64,000 nt of DNA from Methylomagnum ishizawai (GCF_900155475.1 NZ_FXAM01000002.1:295513-359512); one strand, 5' to 3'. Positions 17,171 to 32,100 are shown, counted from the first letter of the stretch. Made by a program: numbers and translations. Notes: generated by a model not told the origin, from the letters alone.

Positions 17171-20100
17171 TGGAGGGACGGGCTGCGCCAATAGTCGCCG
17201 TGGCCCGGCCCGCCGCAACGGTTCAGCCCACTGGCGCTATCCCGGCGGCCATCGCGGTGATCGGCTACGCCGGGAAATTCGCCGGGGCCGACGACGCGGA
17301 CGCCTTGTGGCGGGCGCTGCGGGAAGGCCGTCCGCTGGTGTCGGCGATGCCCGGCTATCGCCGCCGCGACCCGGCAGTGCCCGCGCCCCGCGCCGGATTC
17401 ATGGCCGGGGCCGAGCGTTTCGACGCGGCGTTTTTCGGGTTGTCGCCCCGCGAGGCGGCGGCGATGGACCCGGTACAGCGCCAATTCCTGGAACAAGCCT
17501 GGTGCGCCCTGGAACACGCGGGCCTGACCCGCGCCGCCCTGGCGGGCCGTACTGTGGGCGTCTACGCGGGCGCGGCGGGCAGCGGCTACGACCGCACCGT
17601 TCCCGCGACCGGCAAGGCCGTCGATGTCTATGTGATGACCGGCAATCTGCCGTCGATGACCGCCGCCCGGCTGGCCTATTTCCTCGATCTCGACGGCCCG
17701 GCGGTCACTTTGGATACCGCGTGTTCCTCGTCGCTGATGGCGGTGCATCTGGCTTGCCGGGCCTTGCTCGCCGGGGAAATCGATCTCGCCATCGCGGGCG
17801 GGGCCAGCCTGTTCGTCGATGAACGGCCCTTCGCCGCCATGGCGCGGGCCGGGATGACTTCGCCGACGGGGGCGTGCCGCTCGTTCGATGAGGGCGCGGA
17901 CGGTATCGCCGTGGCCGAGGCGGCGGCTTGCGTGGTCCTGAAACCCCTGGACCGCGCCTTGGCCGAAGGCGACCGCATCGAGGCTGTGATCCGCGCCACC
18001 GGGGCTAACCAGGACGGGCGTAGCAATGGCATCACCGCGCCCAACGCCCGCGCCCAGGCCAAATTGTTGCGGGCGGTCCTGGCCCAGGCCGGGCTGGACC
18101 CCGACAGCATCGATTTGATCGAGACCCATGGCACCGGCACCCGGCTCGGCGACCCCATCGAGGCGGCGGCTTTGCGCGAGGTTTACGCCACCGCCAGCCG
18201 TGGCCCGGAGCGGCCTTTGCGGGTGGCGGCGTTGAAGGCTTGCACCGGCCATGCCTCGGAAGCCGCCGGGATTGCCGGTCTGATCGCCACGCTCCTGGCC
18301 TTGCGCCAGCGGCGTTTCCCGCCCATCGCCGGGTTCGGCCAGCTCAACGCCCATATCGACCGGGCGGGGGCCGAAGGCTTGGCGTTTTCCGGGCGGGAGG
18401 CGGCTTGGCCGGAATCCGTGGGACGGCCCCGCCGGGCAGCGGTGAGTTCGTTCGGCCTTTCGGGGACCAATGTTCATGTGATTATCGAGGATGCGCCCGC
18501 CCGGCCCGGACCTGCGGCACCTGCCGGAACGCTGCCCCCGGCTTGGCTCTGTGTACTGTCGGCGGCCAGTCCCGACGCCCTCGCCCGCCGCCGCGCCGCG
18601 CTGGCCGCGTGGCTGGCCGACCAAACCGACAGCGTATTGCCCGATCTGGCCCATACCCTGCTGTTGCACCGCGAGCCGATGTCCTGCCGTTGGGGGACGC
18701 TAGCGGCCACGGTTGCCGACCTGCGGCGGCAACTCTCGGAAGAAGTGTCCGCCGACCCCGATCCCGGTTTATCGGCGTGGCTGGCAGGGGCCGACCCGCA
18801 AGCCGATTGGTTGCCCTTGGGCCGTCGGATGCCGCTGGCCCTGCCGACTTATCCTTTCCAGGGACCGCGCCTTTGGGGTGGGATGACCTTGCCGGAAGCC
18901 GATTCCGTGGCATCAACCCATCCCTTGCTTGGGGAATCTCAGCCGGAAGGCGGTTTCCTGCGGACTTTCCAGCCCGACGAAGCCTGGGTGGCAGATCACC
19001 GGGTGGGCGGGCAGGCGTTGCTCCATGCCGCCGTATTGTTGGAAATGGGGCAGGCCGCGTTGGACCGGCTCGCGCCGGGCCAGGCGCTTGGCACCTTGGC
19101 CTGGCTGAAACCCCTGGCGGTGGACGCCGCCACGCCGGTACGGGTCGCCCTGGCCGACAGCCAGTTGAGCATTTCCACCCAGGAGGGTGTGCATGTCACG
19201 GCCCGCGCCGTGTCCGAATCGGCTCCGTCCCCCGAGCCGCTGGACCCCGACCGGCTTTGGGCGGAACTCCCCGCCCATACCGATACCGGCCCGGCGGAAG
19301 CCACGTCCGGCGTGTTCCTCGGCCCGGCGTTTCCGGGGCCGGATCGCATCCGGGCCGATACCCGGCGGGCCTTGGCTTTCCTGGAACATGCGCCCGGCCA
19401 GGGTTTGGCCTTGCCTCCGGCCCTGCTGGACGCGGCGATCCGCACGGCGGCGGCGGTGGTGGCCGGGGCCGAACCGCAAGGCCCGCGTTTGCGTTTCCCG
19501 GCGCGTTTGGAGGGTTTATGGCGTTGGGCCGAGCTACCCGCCCAAGGTTTCTGGCTCCAAGCTTGCCGACGGCACGCGGGACCGGCCCGCAGCGTGGAAT
19601 CCGTGGATGTGCGGGTATTCGACCGGAACGGCCAGCCTGTACTGGGCCTGTCCGGCTTGACCTTGGCCGCCGCGCCCGAACCCGTAGCGACGCCCGTGTC
19701 GCCCGCTCGGGCTTGGCGGGTGCTATGGCAGGAAATGCCGGTCCCGGTCCATGGTCGGCGCGATGCCGAAGCCGATCTGATCTTAGCCGGGCCGGGCGAT
19801 AGTCTCGCGGAGCGCCTGGAAGCCGCGTTCCCGGCGGCGCGACGACTGGGATTCGGCGACTTGGAGCGCGGTTTGGGCACCGCCCTGGACGGTCTGCCCC
19901 GGCGGGCTAGGATTTGGTTCCTGGGCACGATGGCCGACGGCGGTTCCACCCTGGACCTGTTGCGGCTCTTGAAAGCCTTGGCTGCCCATGGGCTGGCCGG
20001 GGAAGGTTTGGTCCTGCGTGTCGTGACCCGTGGCGCTATGGCGGTGCGGCCCGATGAACGCGACGTTCATGCCCTGGGGGCTGCGTTGTTGGGCTTGGGG

Positions 20101-23100
20101 AAGGCGGCGGCGCGGGAGTTCCCGGCGTGGCGGGTGCGTTTGATCGACCTCGACCCGGCGCTTCCCTTGGAAACCGTGCCGGTCGAGCGCCTCGTCGCTG
20201 AACCCGGCGATGCTCTGGGCGAGCCGGTGGCATGGCGGGAGGCTTCGCGCTGGGTGCCGCGCCTCGCCGCCCTGGCCGGTCCCGCTGATAGCGCCCCGAT
20301 TCCGCTGTCACCGGGGGATCACGTCATCCTTGTGGGCGGCGCGGGACGCTTGGGCCGGGAAATCGCCCGCCATCTGGCCCGCCAACAGGGGGCGCGGCTG
20401 AGCCTCGTGGGCCGCTCCGGCCTGGACGCGGAACGTGCGGCCTTGTTGGACGAATTGGCCCGGCTGGGAGGACAGGCCCGCTATTACGCCGCCGATATCA
20501 CCGACCGGGCGGCTTTGGCCTCTGCCTTGGATGCGGCCTTGGCCGGGTTCGGCCCCGCCGCGCTTTTGGTCCAGGCGGCGGTCGATCCGGCGTTCGCCCG
20601 CATCGAACGCGCCGCCTTGCCGGAATTCGCCGCCGCCCTGGCCCCGAAAATGGCCGGGCTTATCCACCTGGGCGCAGCCTTCAGGGCGCGGCCCATCGCC
20701 GCCTTGGCGGTGTTCTCCTCGATAGGTGCATTCAGCGGTTTCCCGGCCAACGATGGACAGGCGAGCTATTGCGCGGCCTGCGGTTTCGAGGCCAGCCATG
20801 CCCTGGGGCTGGCGCGGCTTACGGCCAAGCCGGTGCGGGTGGTGCATTGGGGGTTATGGGATAGCGGCGATTACCCGCCCGAAGCCCTGGAACGGATGCG
20901 GGCTTCCGGTTTGTACGCGATGCCCTTGGCGGATTTGGGCGGCGCATTCGATAGCCTGCTGCGGACGCCCTACGCCCAAGTGGTCCATGCCCAACTGGAT
21001 CAGGGCGCATGGCTGGATTTGGGGGCCGCGCCGACCTTATCGGTCGCGCCTTTGGCCGAAGCGGCACGGGGAGCGCTCTCGGCGGCGGAAGATTCCGTCA
21101 CGCAGTCCGCCGATTTGGCCGCGGCGGCGGCGTGGCTGTCCCAGTGTATCGACGCGGGCTTGGCCGGGGTCTGGGCGGCGCGGGGGTTGCGGACGGGGGA
21201 AAGCTTGTCCCATGACGAGGCCATCGCCCGGCTGGCGGTCCTGCCCCGCCATCGCGGTTTGGCCGGGGCCATTTTGAATATGGCGGCGCGGCGCGGATTC
21301 GCCATGACCGAAGAAGCGGGCCGGTGGCGCTTTGTCCAGCGGGAAATATCCGCCATTTCCGCCGCCGGGCCGGGCCTGCCCGGAATGCAGGCGGCTTTGC
21401 GCTTGCTGGAACGCGCCCTGGACTCCCTGCCTCAAGTCCTCGCGGGTGAATTGCCCGGTACCGATGTATTGTTCCCCGAAGGCGGCATGGATTGGGTGGA
21501 ACCGATCTACCGCGATCAACCGATCCTGGCCGGTTGCGGACGGCGCTTGGCGGCGGCGGTGGTCGCGGCGGTGGCACGGGGCGGCGGGCGCATCCTGGAA
21601 ATCGGCGCGGGTACCGGCTCGACCACTGGCCCGGTCCTCGACGCCCTGCGCGAAGCCGGTCTCGAACACCGTTGCCAGTATCTCTACACCGATATTTCCA
21701 GGGCGTTCACCCGGCATGGCCAGGGCCGGTTCGGTACGCGGCTGGCCGGGGCCAAGGTGTTGGATATTTCCCGCCCACCCCGCGACCAGGGCATCGATTG
21801 CGGCGCTTGGGATATCGTCATCGCTTCCAATGTGCTGCACGCCACGCCGGATATCCGGGCCACCCTGTCCCATGTCGCCGAGTTATTGGCGGCGGGCGGC
21901 ATCGCCCTGATTAACGAAATGGTCGAAACCGATGATTTCGCGACCCTGACTTTCGGCCTTCTGGAAGGTTGGTGGGAAACCCAAGACCCCGAATGCCGCT
22001 TGGCCGATGGTCCGATCCTGGGCATCGAGGGTTGGCGCGATGCCTTGCGTTGCGTGGGTTTGCGGGGGCGTTGGGCCTACGACCATCGTGGTCGGCCCGA
22101 ACGGAGCGAAGGTGGGCAGGCGCTGGTGTTGGCCTACAAGCCCGTCGGCGTGGAAACAGTCCCCCGCCCGGCCACCGTTCCGCCCCAGCCCGTGGCCGGG
22201 ATTGGAACCGGAACCCTCTCCGACACGGCCCCCGCCGACCGGAGCGGCCTGGAAACCGCCCTGCGCGGCTTGATCGCCGCCATCCTCGATATGCCGCCCG
22301 GCCAGTTGGAACGGGACCGGCCTTTCATGGAAATCGGCGTGGATTCCCTGATTGCCCCGCAAATCGCCGAGGAGGTCCAGGCCCAACTGGGTTGCCCGCT
22401 GCGGGTGACGGATATCTATAAACACGGGCATCTCGCGGCCTTGGCCGGGCATCTGTTGGCGACCTATGCCGGGCAATTGCGTGTGCCGGACAGTGGGACC
22501 GGGTCTCCGTCCGTTCCGAATCCGTCCGCCACTACGCCCGATACGGTCGCGCCACATTCCGGGGTGGCCGCCGACCCCGTGCCACAGGCACGGCAAGCCA
22601 ACCCTGCGGAGGCCATCGCCATCGTCGGCCTATCGGTTCGTTTCGCCGGGGCGCGGGATTTGGAGGCGCTGTGGGATTTGCTCGACGCGGGCCGTCATGC
22701 GCTCACCCCGGTGGACCGCTTCGACTTGACGCCTTGGTTCGATCCGGCGGGCGGGTCGGGCAAAACCTATGCCCGTTGGGGCGGATTCCTGCCGGACCAC
22801 GACCGTTTCGACCCCTATTTCTTCAACATCACCCCGGTGGAAGCCGAAGTCATGGACCCCCAGCAGCGGGTTTTGATGGAGGAAACCTGGAAAGCCCTGG
22901 AACACGCCGGGATCGACCCCGATAGTTTGTCGGGCGCACGCTGTGGCTTGTTCGTCGGGGCTTCGGCCAACAACTATCAAGCGGAGGGTTCGCCGGGATT
23001 GCGGACCCTGGGCGGGTCGATGGCGATCCTGTCGGCCCGCATGGCCTACGTCCTCAACCTGCGCGGCCCGACCTTTCCCATCGATACCGGCTGCTCCTCG

Positions 23101-26100
23101 TCGCTGGTGGCATTGCACCAAGCCTGTCAAAGCCTCAAGGCCGGGGAATGCGATATGGCCTTGGCGGGCGGGGTGTCGGTGAACCTGATCGGGCCGGATA
23201 TCTTCCTTTATCTGAGCGATGCGGGCATGGCCGCGCATGGCGATGCTTGCCGGGCTTTCGACGACGGGGCCGATGGTTTCGTCCCCGGCGAAGGGGTGGG
23301 CGTGGTGGTGCTGAAACGGCTCGCCGACGCCCTGGCCGATGGCGACCGCATCGAAGCCGTGATCGCCGGTTCGGGCGTCAACCAGGACGGGCGCACGGCG
23401 GGACTCACCGCGCCCTCGGCGGAGGCGCAGACCGCCTTGGCCCTGGATATCTACGCCCGCCATGGGCTGGACCCGTCCGATTTCGGCATGGTCGAGGCCC
23501 ATGGCACCGGCACCCGCTTGGGCGACCCCATCGAGGTCCAAGCCCTGACCGAAGCGTTCCGGCGTTATACCGACCGGCGGGGGGGCTGTGCGCTGGGTTC
23601 GGCCAAGACCAATATCGGCCATACCATGGCGGCGGCGGGCATGGCCGGGTTGGCGAAAGCGGTGTTGGCGCTGCGCCATGGCCGGATTCCCGCCTCGTTG
23701 AATTTCACCGTGCCCAACCGGCATATCGATTTCGCCGCCAGCCCGTTTTTCGTGCCCACCCATAGCGTGCCCTGGCCGGAAGGCCGGGCGCGGTTGGCCG
23801 CCGTGTCGTCTTTCGGATTTTCCGGCACCAATGCCCATATCGTGCTGGCGGCAGGCCCGGAGCGCGTCCCGGACCCGCCCGCCGTGCCCGCGCCCTGGTT
23901 GTTCGTGGTGTCGGCCCGCGATGCCGCCGCGCTCCGGCAGCGCTTGCGCGATCTGGCCGCTTGGCTGGAAGGTCCGGGAGGCTCGGCGGATTTGGCGCGG
24001 GTGGCGGAAACCCTGGCGCGGGGCCGCGCCCATGGCCGTTACCGCTGGGCCTGTGTGGCGACGGAACGCCCGGAACTCCGCGCCGCCTTGCTCAAAGCGG
24101 TGGATGGACCCGCGCCCGCGCCGGTGCCTGTCGGCCATATTCCGACCGTGGTGGATGCCCCGCCCGGCCCGGACCTGCTACGGCGTTTGGCCTTGGCCTA
24201 CACGGCGGGCGACTTGCCCGACTGGACGGCGCTGTTCGGTCCACGCCGTCTGCCCTTGGTCCTGCCCGCCTATCCCTTCATCCGTGAACGCTTCTGGACT
24301 TCGCCCGCGCCCATTCCCGCCGGAACCTCGGACTACGCCGTCACCCCCGCGCATCCCTTGCTGGTCGCGCACCGGGTCGGTGGCGTTTGCCTGCTGCCCG
24401 GCACCTTGAGCCTGGAACTCTTGCGCGGCCCGGCCCCGGCCTTGGCCGATATCGTGTGGCTCAAACCCCTGAAAGCCGAAGACACGCCGACCCGGCTCCA
24501 AGCCGTGGGCGGGGAAAATGTCGAATTGCTGACCACCGATGGTGTGGCCCTGGCACGGGGCCGCAGGCTGGCGGTGGATAAGCCGCCGGGCGCTGTGCCG
24601 GATTTCGCGGGGGGCGTGCGTTTGGAAGGCGCGGAACTCTATGCCCGGTTCGCCCGCGCCGGTTTCGAGTATGGCGCGGCGCTGCGGGTGGTCGATTGGG
24701 TCGAAATCGGCGCGGGCGCGGCGCGTTCGCGCTTGGTCGCGCCCGCCATTCTGGTCGGCGAGCCTTTGCTGATGGCCGCGGCCTTGCTCGACGGTGCGTT
24801 GCAAACCGCCGCCGCCATCGGCCACGCCGAGGGTGCCCGCGTCCACGACGGGCAATGGGTGCCTTCCCATCTGGACGCGCTCCGGGTTTGGCGGCGTCCC
24901 GCCGGGGTTTGCTTCGCCACCGCCCGCTTGGAACCCACCACCGACCCGGACAGCTTGGTGTTCAGCGTGTTTATCGAGGATGGCGACGGCCAAGCCTTGG
25001 CCGCTTTCGAGGGCATGGCCGCCCGACGCTTGGCGACCATGCCCACCGCTATGCCGCAACTCCATGCGCCGGTTTGGCGGGCGGTGGCGCTGGAACCGGC
25101 CCAGTCCGCGCCCGCCAGCGTGGTCATAGTCGGCGGTGATAGCCGCTGGGAAACCGCCCTGCGGCCATGCCATCCCGCCACGCACTGGCGGGCTATCGAT
25201 CTCCCGGACGGCGACCCCGAATCGCTGGCGCAACTTTGGGCGGATTTGCCCGGCCCGGTGTGGATCGTCCACGCGCTGCCCGGTCGGCCAGAATTGCAAG
25301 AACCTCCCCTGACCCTCGCCAATGGATTGGCCGCGCTCGATCCATTGCCGGATGTGCGCGTGGCTTTGCATTTGGCGCGGAGCCTGTTGTGGGCGGGACG
25401 GGCCGACGGGGCGCGGCTCTTGAGCGTGGCCGTGGGCGGCGCGGGTCATCCCGCTCGGCTGGCGGCGGCGGCGATAGCGGGGCTTTACCGTACCCTGCGG
25501 CTGGAAGCGCCGGACCTGGATGCCCGTGTTGCCCTGCTCGAACCGGGACTCGATCCCGCCGCCGTTTTGGCGCGGGAAAGCGCGGCACCGCCCGCCCATG
25601 ATCCTTGGGTGCGCTATGGGGCTGATGGGCTCCGGCAGGCCATGGATTGGGAAGCCGTGGCCGCACCGCCGACGCCCGCCCGCCTACCGGGCGGCACCGT
25701 CGTCATCAGCGGCGGCTTGGGCGGCATCGGCTTGGCCCTGGCCCAAGGCTTGGCGACCCAAGGCGCGGTGAATCTCGCGCTGTTGTCGCGCTCGGCTCCC
25801 GGTGCGGAAGCCCAGGCCGTGTTCCGGGCGATAGAAAACGCGGGCGGCACCGTGTTGAGCCTCGCGGTGGATGTGGCCGACCCCAAGGCTTTGGCGGCGG
25901 CGCTCGCTACCGTCCGGGCCAACCTGGGACCGATCACCGCTGTCTATCATCTGGCCGGGGTGCTGCGCGACGGTTTCCTGCGCCACAAATCCGCCGCCGA
26001 ATTGGCCGAGGTCTTCGCGGCTAAGGTGCGCGGGGCGATATTGCTCGACCGCCTGACCCGGCAAGACCCGGTGGCAGCTTTCGTCTTGTTCGGTTCCACG

Positions 26101-29100
26101 GCGGCGGTGTTCGGTTCCATCGGGCAGGCCGATTATGGCGCGGCCAATGCGTTCCTGGCGGCGTTCGCGGAAGACCGGCAAGCGCGGGTCGGCCAAACCC
26201 TGTGCGTGGCTTGGCCGCTCTGGGCCGGGGGCGGAATGCGCCCGACACCCGAGGCGGTCGCTTTCCTGGAAAGCATCGGCATGGTGCCGCTGGCCGACGC
26301 CGATGGTTTCGAGTTGTTGGAACAGAGCCTGTCCACCGGATTACCCGCGACTGTGGCGCTCCGGGGCCGACCGGGCTTGTTCGGACGGCTGCGTCCGGCG
26401 CTGTCCGCGCCGGTCCAGGTCGGCGGCCCCGCCACCCTGGCACCGGGCGCGGCCTTCCATTACCTGTGCGAACTGTTGGCGGCAATCACCAAATTGCCAC
26501 GGGAACGCATCGAACCCGATATTCCATTTGAGTCCTTGGGCATCGACTCCATCGCCATCATGAAGCTGAACCGGCAACTGGAAACCGACCTGGGGCCGGT
26601 CGCCAAGACCTTGTTTTTCGAGTACCGCACGCCCGGTGCCCTGGCCGCGCACCTGGGCCGGGCCAAAGCCCGCGAATTGGCGCAACACCTGTCCCCGGAT
26701 GCGGTGGCTCCCGTCGCGCTGCCGCCCATGCCGGAACCGCCCGCGCCACGGGCCGAACACGGCGGCGCACCCCACCGGGCAACCGTGGAAACCGACGCCA
26801 TCGCTATCGTTGGTATCGCCGGGATTTATCCCATGGCCGACGACCTGGACGGCTTCTGGACCAATCTCCGCGACGGGCGCGACTGCATCCGCGAAATCCC
26901 CCCGGAACGCTGGCCCTTGGCGGGCTTCTACGACCCCGACCGCGACCGTCCCGCAACCAGCCATTGCAAATGGGGCGGTTTCATCGCGGGGGCCGACCAG
27001 TTCGACGCCCGCTTCTTCGGTATCTCGCCCTTGGAAGCCGAAACCCTGGACCCGCAGGCCCGGAAATTCCTGGAAGTGTGCTGGAACGCCCTGGAAGACG
27101 CCGGACTCGATCCCGAGCGCATGTTCGATGGCCTGCCGGAACCCGAGCGCAGCCGCCGCGCCTGTGGGGTGTTCGTCGGGGTGATGTATGGAGATTACCA
27201 GTTGTTCGGCCCGGAGCAGGCGCAGCGGGGCAACCTGATCGGGCCGAATGCCGATTATTGGAATATCGCCAACCGGGTGTCGGCCTTCCTCGACCTACAC
27301 GGGCCGAGCCTGGCGGTGGATACCGCTTGTTCCTCGTCGTTGTCGGCGCTGCATCTGGCTTGTCAGGCGATCCGCGCCGGGGAGTGCGTCATGGCCCTGG
27401 CGGGCGGGGTCAATCTCTGTCTGCATCCGCGCCGCCATTGGATATTGAGCAAGGCCGGGATGGCCGCTTCCGATGGCCGTTGCCATAGCTTCGGCGCGGA
27501 CGGCGATGGTTATGTGCCGGGCGAGGGCATCGGGGCCGTGGTCCTGAAATCCCTGGCCCAGGCCCGCCGCGATGGCGACCGTATCCAGGGCGTCATCCTG
27601 GGCAGCGCCCTCAACCACGGGGGCCGGACCAGCGGCTATACCGTGCCCAATCCGGTGGCGCAGGGCGAGGCCATCGCCGCCGCGCTGGGCAAGGCGGGGA
27701 TCGATCCCCGGAGCGTGTCCTATATCGAAGCCCACGGCACCGGGACGCCTTTGGGCGATCCCATCGAAATCCGGGGTCTGGCCCGCGCCTTCGCCGGGGC
27801 GATGCCGGATGATTGCGCGGTGGGTTCGGTCAAGGCCAACATCGGCCATCTGGAATCGGCGGCGGGCATCGCCGGCTTGACCAAAGTGCTGTTACAGATG
27901 CGCGAGGCCACCCTGGTGCCCACCCTCCATGCCGACCCGCCCAATCCGGGGCTGGATTTCGACGGCACTTCGTTCAGGATCGTGACCCGCGCCGAACCCT
28001 GGCGCGGTCCCTTGCCGTTGCGGGCGGGGCTGAGTTCGTTCGGGGCGGGCGGGGCCAATGCCCATGTAATCCTGGAAGCCGCGCCGGTCCAAGCCGCCGA
28101 TTCCGTGCCCGCAGTCCCCGCCGTGGCGACGGTTTTGCTGTTGTCCGCCCGTGATGGCGAAAGCCTCGGACGCCGTGCCCGGCAGTTGGGCGAACATCTA
28201 CGCTCGGTCCAGGGTCGCCGCCAAAGCCTCCGGGACATCGCCCATACCCTGGCCGTGGGCCGCAAAGCCTTCGCCCACCGTTTGGCCGTGGCCGGTGCCG
28301 GACATGAGGCACTCGCCGCCGCCTTGCTGGCCTATGCCGAACGCGGCGGGCCGGTGGCGGGCCTGTGGGTCGGCGAAGCCCAACGCAATGCACCGCCCGC
28401 CGTGGGCGACGATCCCGCCGCCTTGGCTGCGGCCTGGGTGGCGGGCGCTCCCGCGCCGGACCTGCCGGGACAACGGGTGGCCTTGCCCGGTTATCCCTTC
28501 GCCCCGCGCCGCCTGTGGGTGAAGCTGGCTGATGCCGCGCCGACGGTTACCACCCCGTCCGCCGCCCTGGAAACCCGCCATCATTTCGCGCCCACCCAAG
28601 CGCCTTTGGCCGATCACCGGATTGGCGGGCGTTTGCTATTGCCTGGCGCGTCCTCGCTGCGTTTGGCCCTGGAAACCGCCGGGCCATGTTTGCGCGATAT
28701 CGTATGGCCCACGGCGGGCCTGCCCACTGAGCAAGGTTTGGACATCCGGGTCCGCCGCGCAGAGGAAACCCTGACGGTGCTGGACAGCGGAGACGCCCGC
28801 TTGCTGGAAGCCCGGATCGCCATCCCCGACACGATACCGCCCGTTCCAGACGCCGAAACCCTGGCCCAGCGTTGCCCGGAACGCCTGGACGGTCCGGCCA
28901 TCTATGCCGCCTTGGCCTCGGCGGGGGCCGAATATGGCCCTAGCCTGCGTGTCCTAGCCACGGTTTGGCGGGGCGATGGGCTGTGCCGGGCGCGGCTAGT
29001 GGAGCGACCCACGGTCGATGGCGTGCTAGATGCGGCGTTCCAGCTTTGTTTCGCCCTGGTTCCTGCAAGCTTGGCGGGTGTGGCCTTGTTGCCCGCTGGC

Positions 29101-32100
29101 TTGGGCTATTGCATGGTGCTGGCGGATTTGGCGGGTGCCCGTACCCTGGTGGCGAACCGCCGGAGCGCCGATGCGCACGGCATGGTCTTGGATATCCATT
29201 TGCTGGACGGCGAGGGCTTGCCGGTGGCCTGGCTCGGGGAATTTAGCGCCCGGCGGGTGGCGGCGTCCGAACCGGTCCCGCCGCGCGCGGATGAACCCCC
29301 GCTGCGGGTGCTGCGCCCGGAATGGACCGCCATGGACCCGCCCGAAGGTGGGATACCGCGCCGGGCCTGGGTCGTCGCGGAATCAACCGGCGACCCGTTG
29401 GCTTCGGCTCTGGCCCAGGCTTGGAACGCCCCGCTCGGGATTTGGCCCGATCTGCCGACCGAGCCGCCGGACGCGGTGGCTATCGTGCTGGGCGGCGTGT
29501 CGGCGGATTTGGCCGATGCCGCGATGCGCACGGAACGCTTATTGGCCGACTTGCTCCCGTCGCTACGTGCATTCGGTGCCGCTGCCCAAGCCCCGGCTCT
29601 GCTGGCCCTCACCCGCGCAGCGCAGGAACCGGGCCGGGATGCGCCGGGAGCCGCCGTGGTGGCTTTCCTGCGGGCCGTCGCCCGCGAACGGCGCGACTGG
29701 ACCGTCATCGCCCTGGACCTGCCCGCCCAGTTGTGGGAGGACACCGCCCATGGCCTGCCCTTGCCCGCTGAAGTCATCCATGCCTTGCCCCGCCAGCCGG
29801 AACCGGAAGCCGCGCCGCCGGAACGGGCGTGGCGCGATGGCCTGTTGCTGCGGCGGGTGTTGACCCCGGTGGCCTTGCCGCCCGCCGCGCCGCCTTGGCG
29901 CGATGGCGAGGTGCTGGTGATCGCGGGCGCGGGCGGATTGGGCGGCTTGCTGGCCCGTCATGCCGCGACCCAAGCCCGGATCGCCGTGGCTTTCCTGGGC
30001 CGCGCCGCCACACCCAACCGGCCCACCGCCGCCGCGCTGGACGCGCTCCACGCCCAAGGCCGTCCGGCCTTGTATTTCCAGGCCGATTTGTCCGACGCGG
30101 GGGCGGTGGCGGCGGCGGCGCGGGGCATCCGGGATCAACTCGGAACCATCGCCTGGGTGGCACATACTGCCTTGGTCATGGGTGATGCCCCCTTGGCTGA
30201 TCTGGACCCGGACCAGCTGCGCCGGGTGCTGGCCCCGAAAAGCCGGGGTCTGGCCCATCTCGCGGCGGCGTTCCGGCCTGGACGGGGCTGGTTGTTGTTT
30301 TCGTCCAGCAACGCCTTGACCGCCAATCCCGGCCAAGCGGCCTATGCGGCGGCCAGTGCCTTCGTCGATGCGGCGGCGCTGGGCCTGCCCGGCCCGGTGT
30401 ATACCCTCGACTGGGGGTTCTGGGGCGAGACCGGCGCGGTGGCCGACGCCACCCACCAAACCCAATTGGCCCGGCTCGGCGTTCTGCCCATCCGCGACCA
30501 GGAAGGTTTGGACGCCTTGGAACGGGTCGTCGGGGCAGGACTCGAACGCGCCGTCGTGCTGCGGGTGGCCGAACGCCTGCTGGAACCCATGGGCGTGGTC
30601 GTGGACCGAGCCGTTCATTGGCGGGGTGGCGGGGCGCAACGGGACTTGGCCGGACCCGCCACGACCGCCGCCGCCCAGGTCCAAACCACGGCCACGCCCT
30701 TCGCCGATCCCGACACCGAAGTCTTGAACCGCTATGCGGCGCGGCGGCTGTGGCTGGCCTTGGCCCGGTCGGGCGTGCCTTTGGCAGCGGGCCAAGCCTT
30801 GCGCGGTGCGGATTTGGCGCTGGCCCTCGCCGCCCGGCCCGATTACTTGCCGCTGCTGGACGCCTTGGCCGAATTGCTGCAACGGGCGGGTTTGGCCGAT
30901 GCCGGAGGCCGTTCCACCGGTACCGTCCTCACCGCCGCAGCCCTGGCCCAAGAACGCCAGCGTCTGGAAACCGAAACCCCGGCCACGGTACCCACCCTCG
31001 CGCTGTTGGAAAGCTGTATGGAGGGCTTGGGCGATGTGGTGGCGGGTCGGCGCGATGCCGCCGCCGTGCTGTTCCAAGGCGGCGATGCCACGGCGGTGGC
31101 GGCGGTCTATCAAGGCAATCCGGTGGTCGATCATTTCCAACGCTTGGCGGCGGCGGCGGTGGCGGCGGCGGCGCGGGCTATGCCCACGCGGTCGGCGCAA
31201 CAGCCCGTGCGTATCCTCGAAGTCGGCGCGGGCACCGGCGGCACCACCGGCTTCGTCCTCGACGCGCTGGCCGGATTGGACGGCTGGCATTACCGCATCA
31301 CCGACCTGGGGGTGGGTCTCGCCACCGCTACCGCCGCCCGGCTCGACCCGGACCGCCGTTGGCTCGATAGCGGACGCTTGGATGTGACCCAGCCGTTCGC
31401 GGCGCAGGGCGTGGCACCGGGCAGCGTCGATGTGCTGGTCGCAGCCAATGTGTTGCACGCCACCCCCGATTTGTTCGAGGTGCTGGCGAACATCAAGGAA
31501 GCCTTGGCACCGGGTGGCCTTTTGATCTTGAACGAAGCCACCAGCCGCCAGGATATCAATACCCTGACCTTCGGTTTGACGCCGGGATGGTGGGCTTTCC
31601 GCGACCCGCGCCGCCGCTGTCCACATGGGCCGTTGCTGGACCCGGCCCGTTGGGCGCGGGTCTTGGCCGAGGCCGGATTCACGGTGGCGGGGTGTTTCGG
31701 GTTGCCGCTGGCCCAGGGCGGGGAACATCCCTTGCAGAGCGTCATCGTCGCTGCCGCCGATGGCTACGCGCCGGACCCGGCCCGCCGCGCCCGGCCCATA
31801 CCGGCCCCACCGAAAACCGCGCCGGTGACGGCGGTTCCGGCTTCCGGCCCGTCCGATCTTGAACAATCCCTGCGCCAACTCATCGCCGAAACCCTGCGGC
31901 TGGAACTGGACGAACTCGGCCTCGACGACAGTTTCGCCGACCACGGGGCCGATTCGATCCTGAGCGTGGAATTGGTGCGCCGCATCAATGCCGCCCACGG
32001 CGTCGATCTGAAAAGTACGGCCTTGTTCAACTATGCCACCGTGCGGGAACTCGCCGCCTATATGGCCCGCGAACATGGTGTGGGCGCGGCCCCGTCCAGT

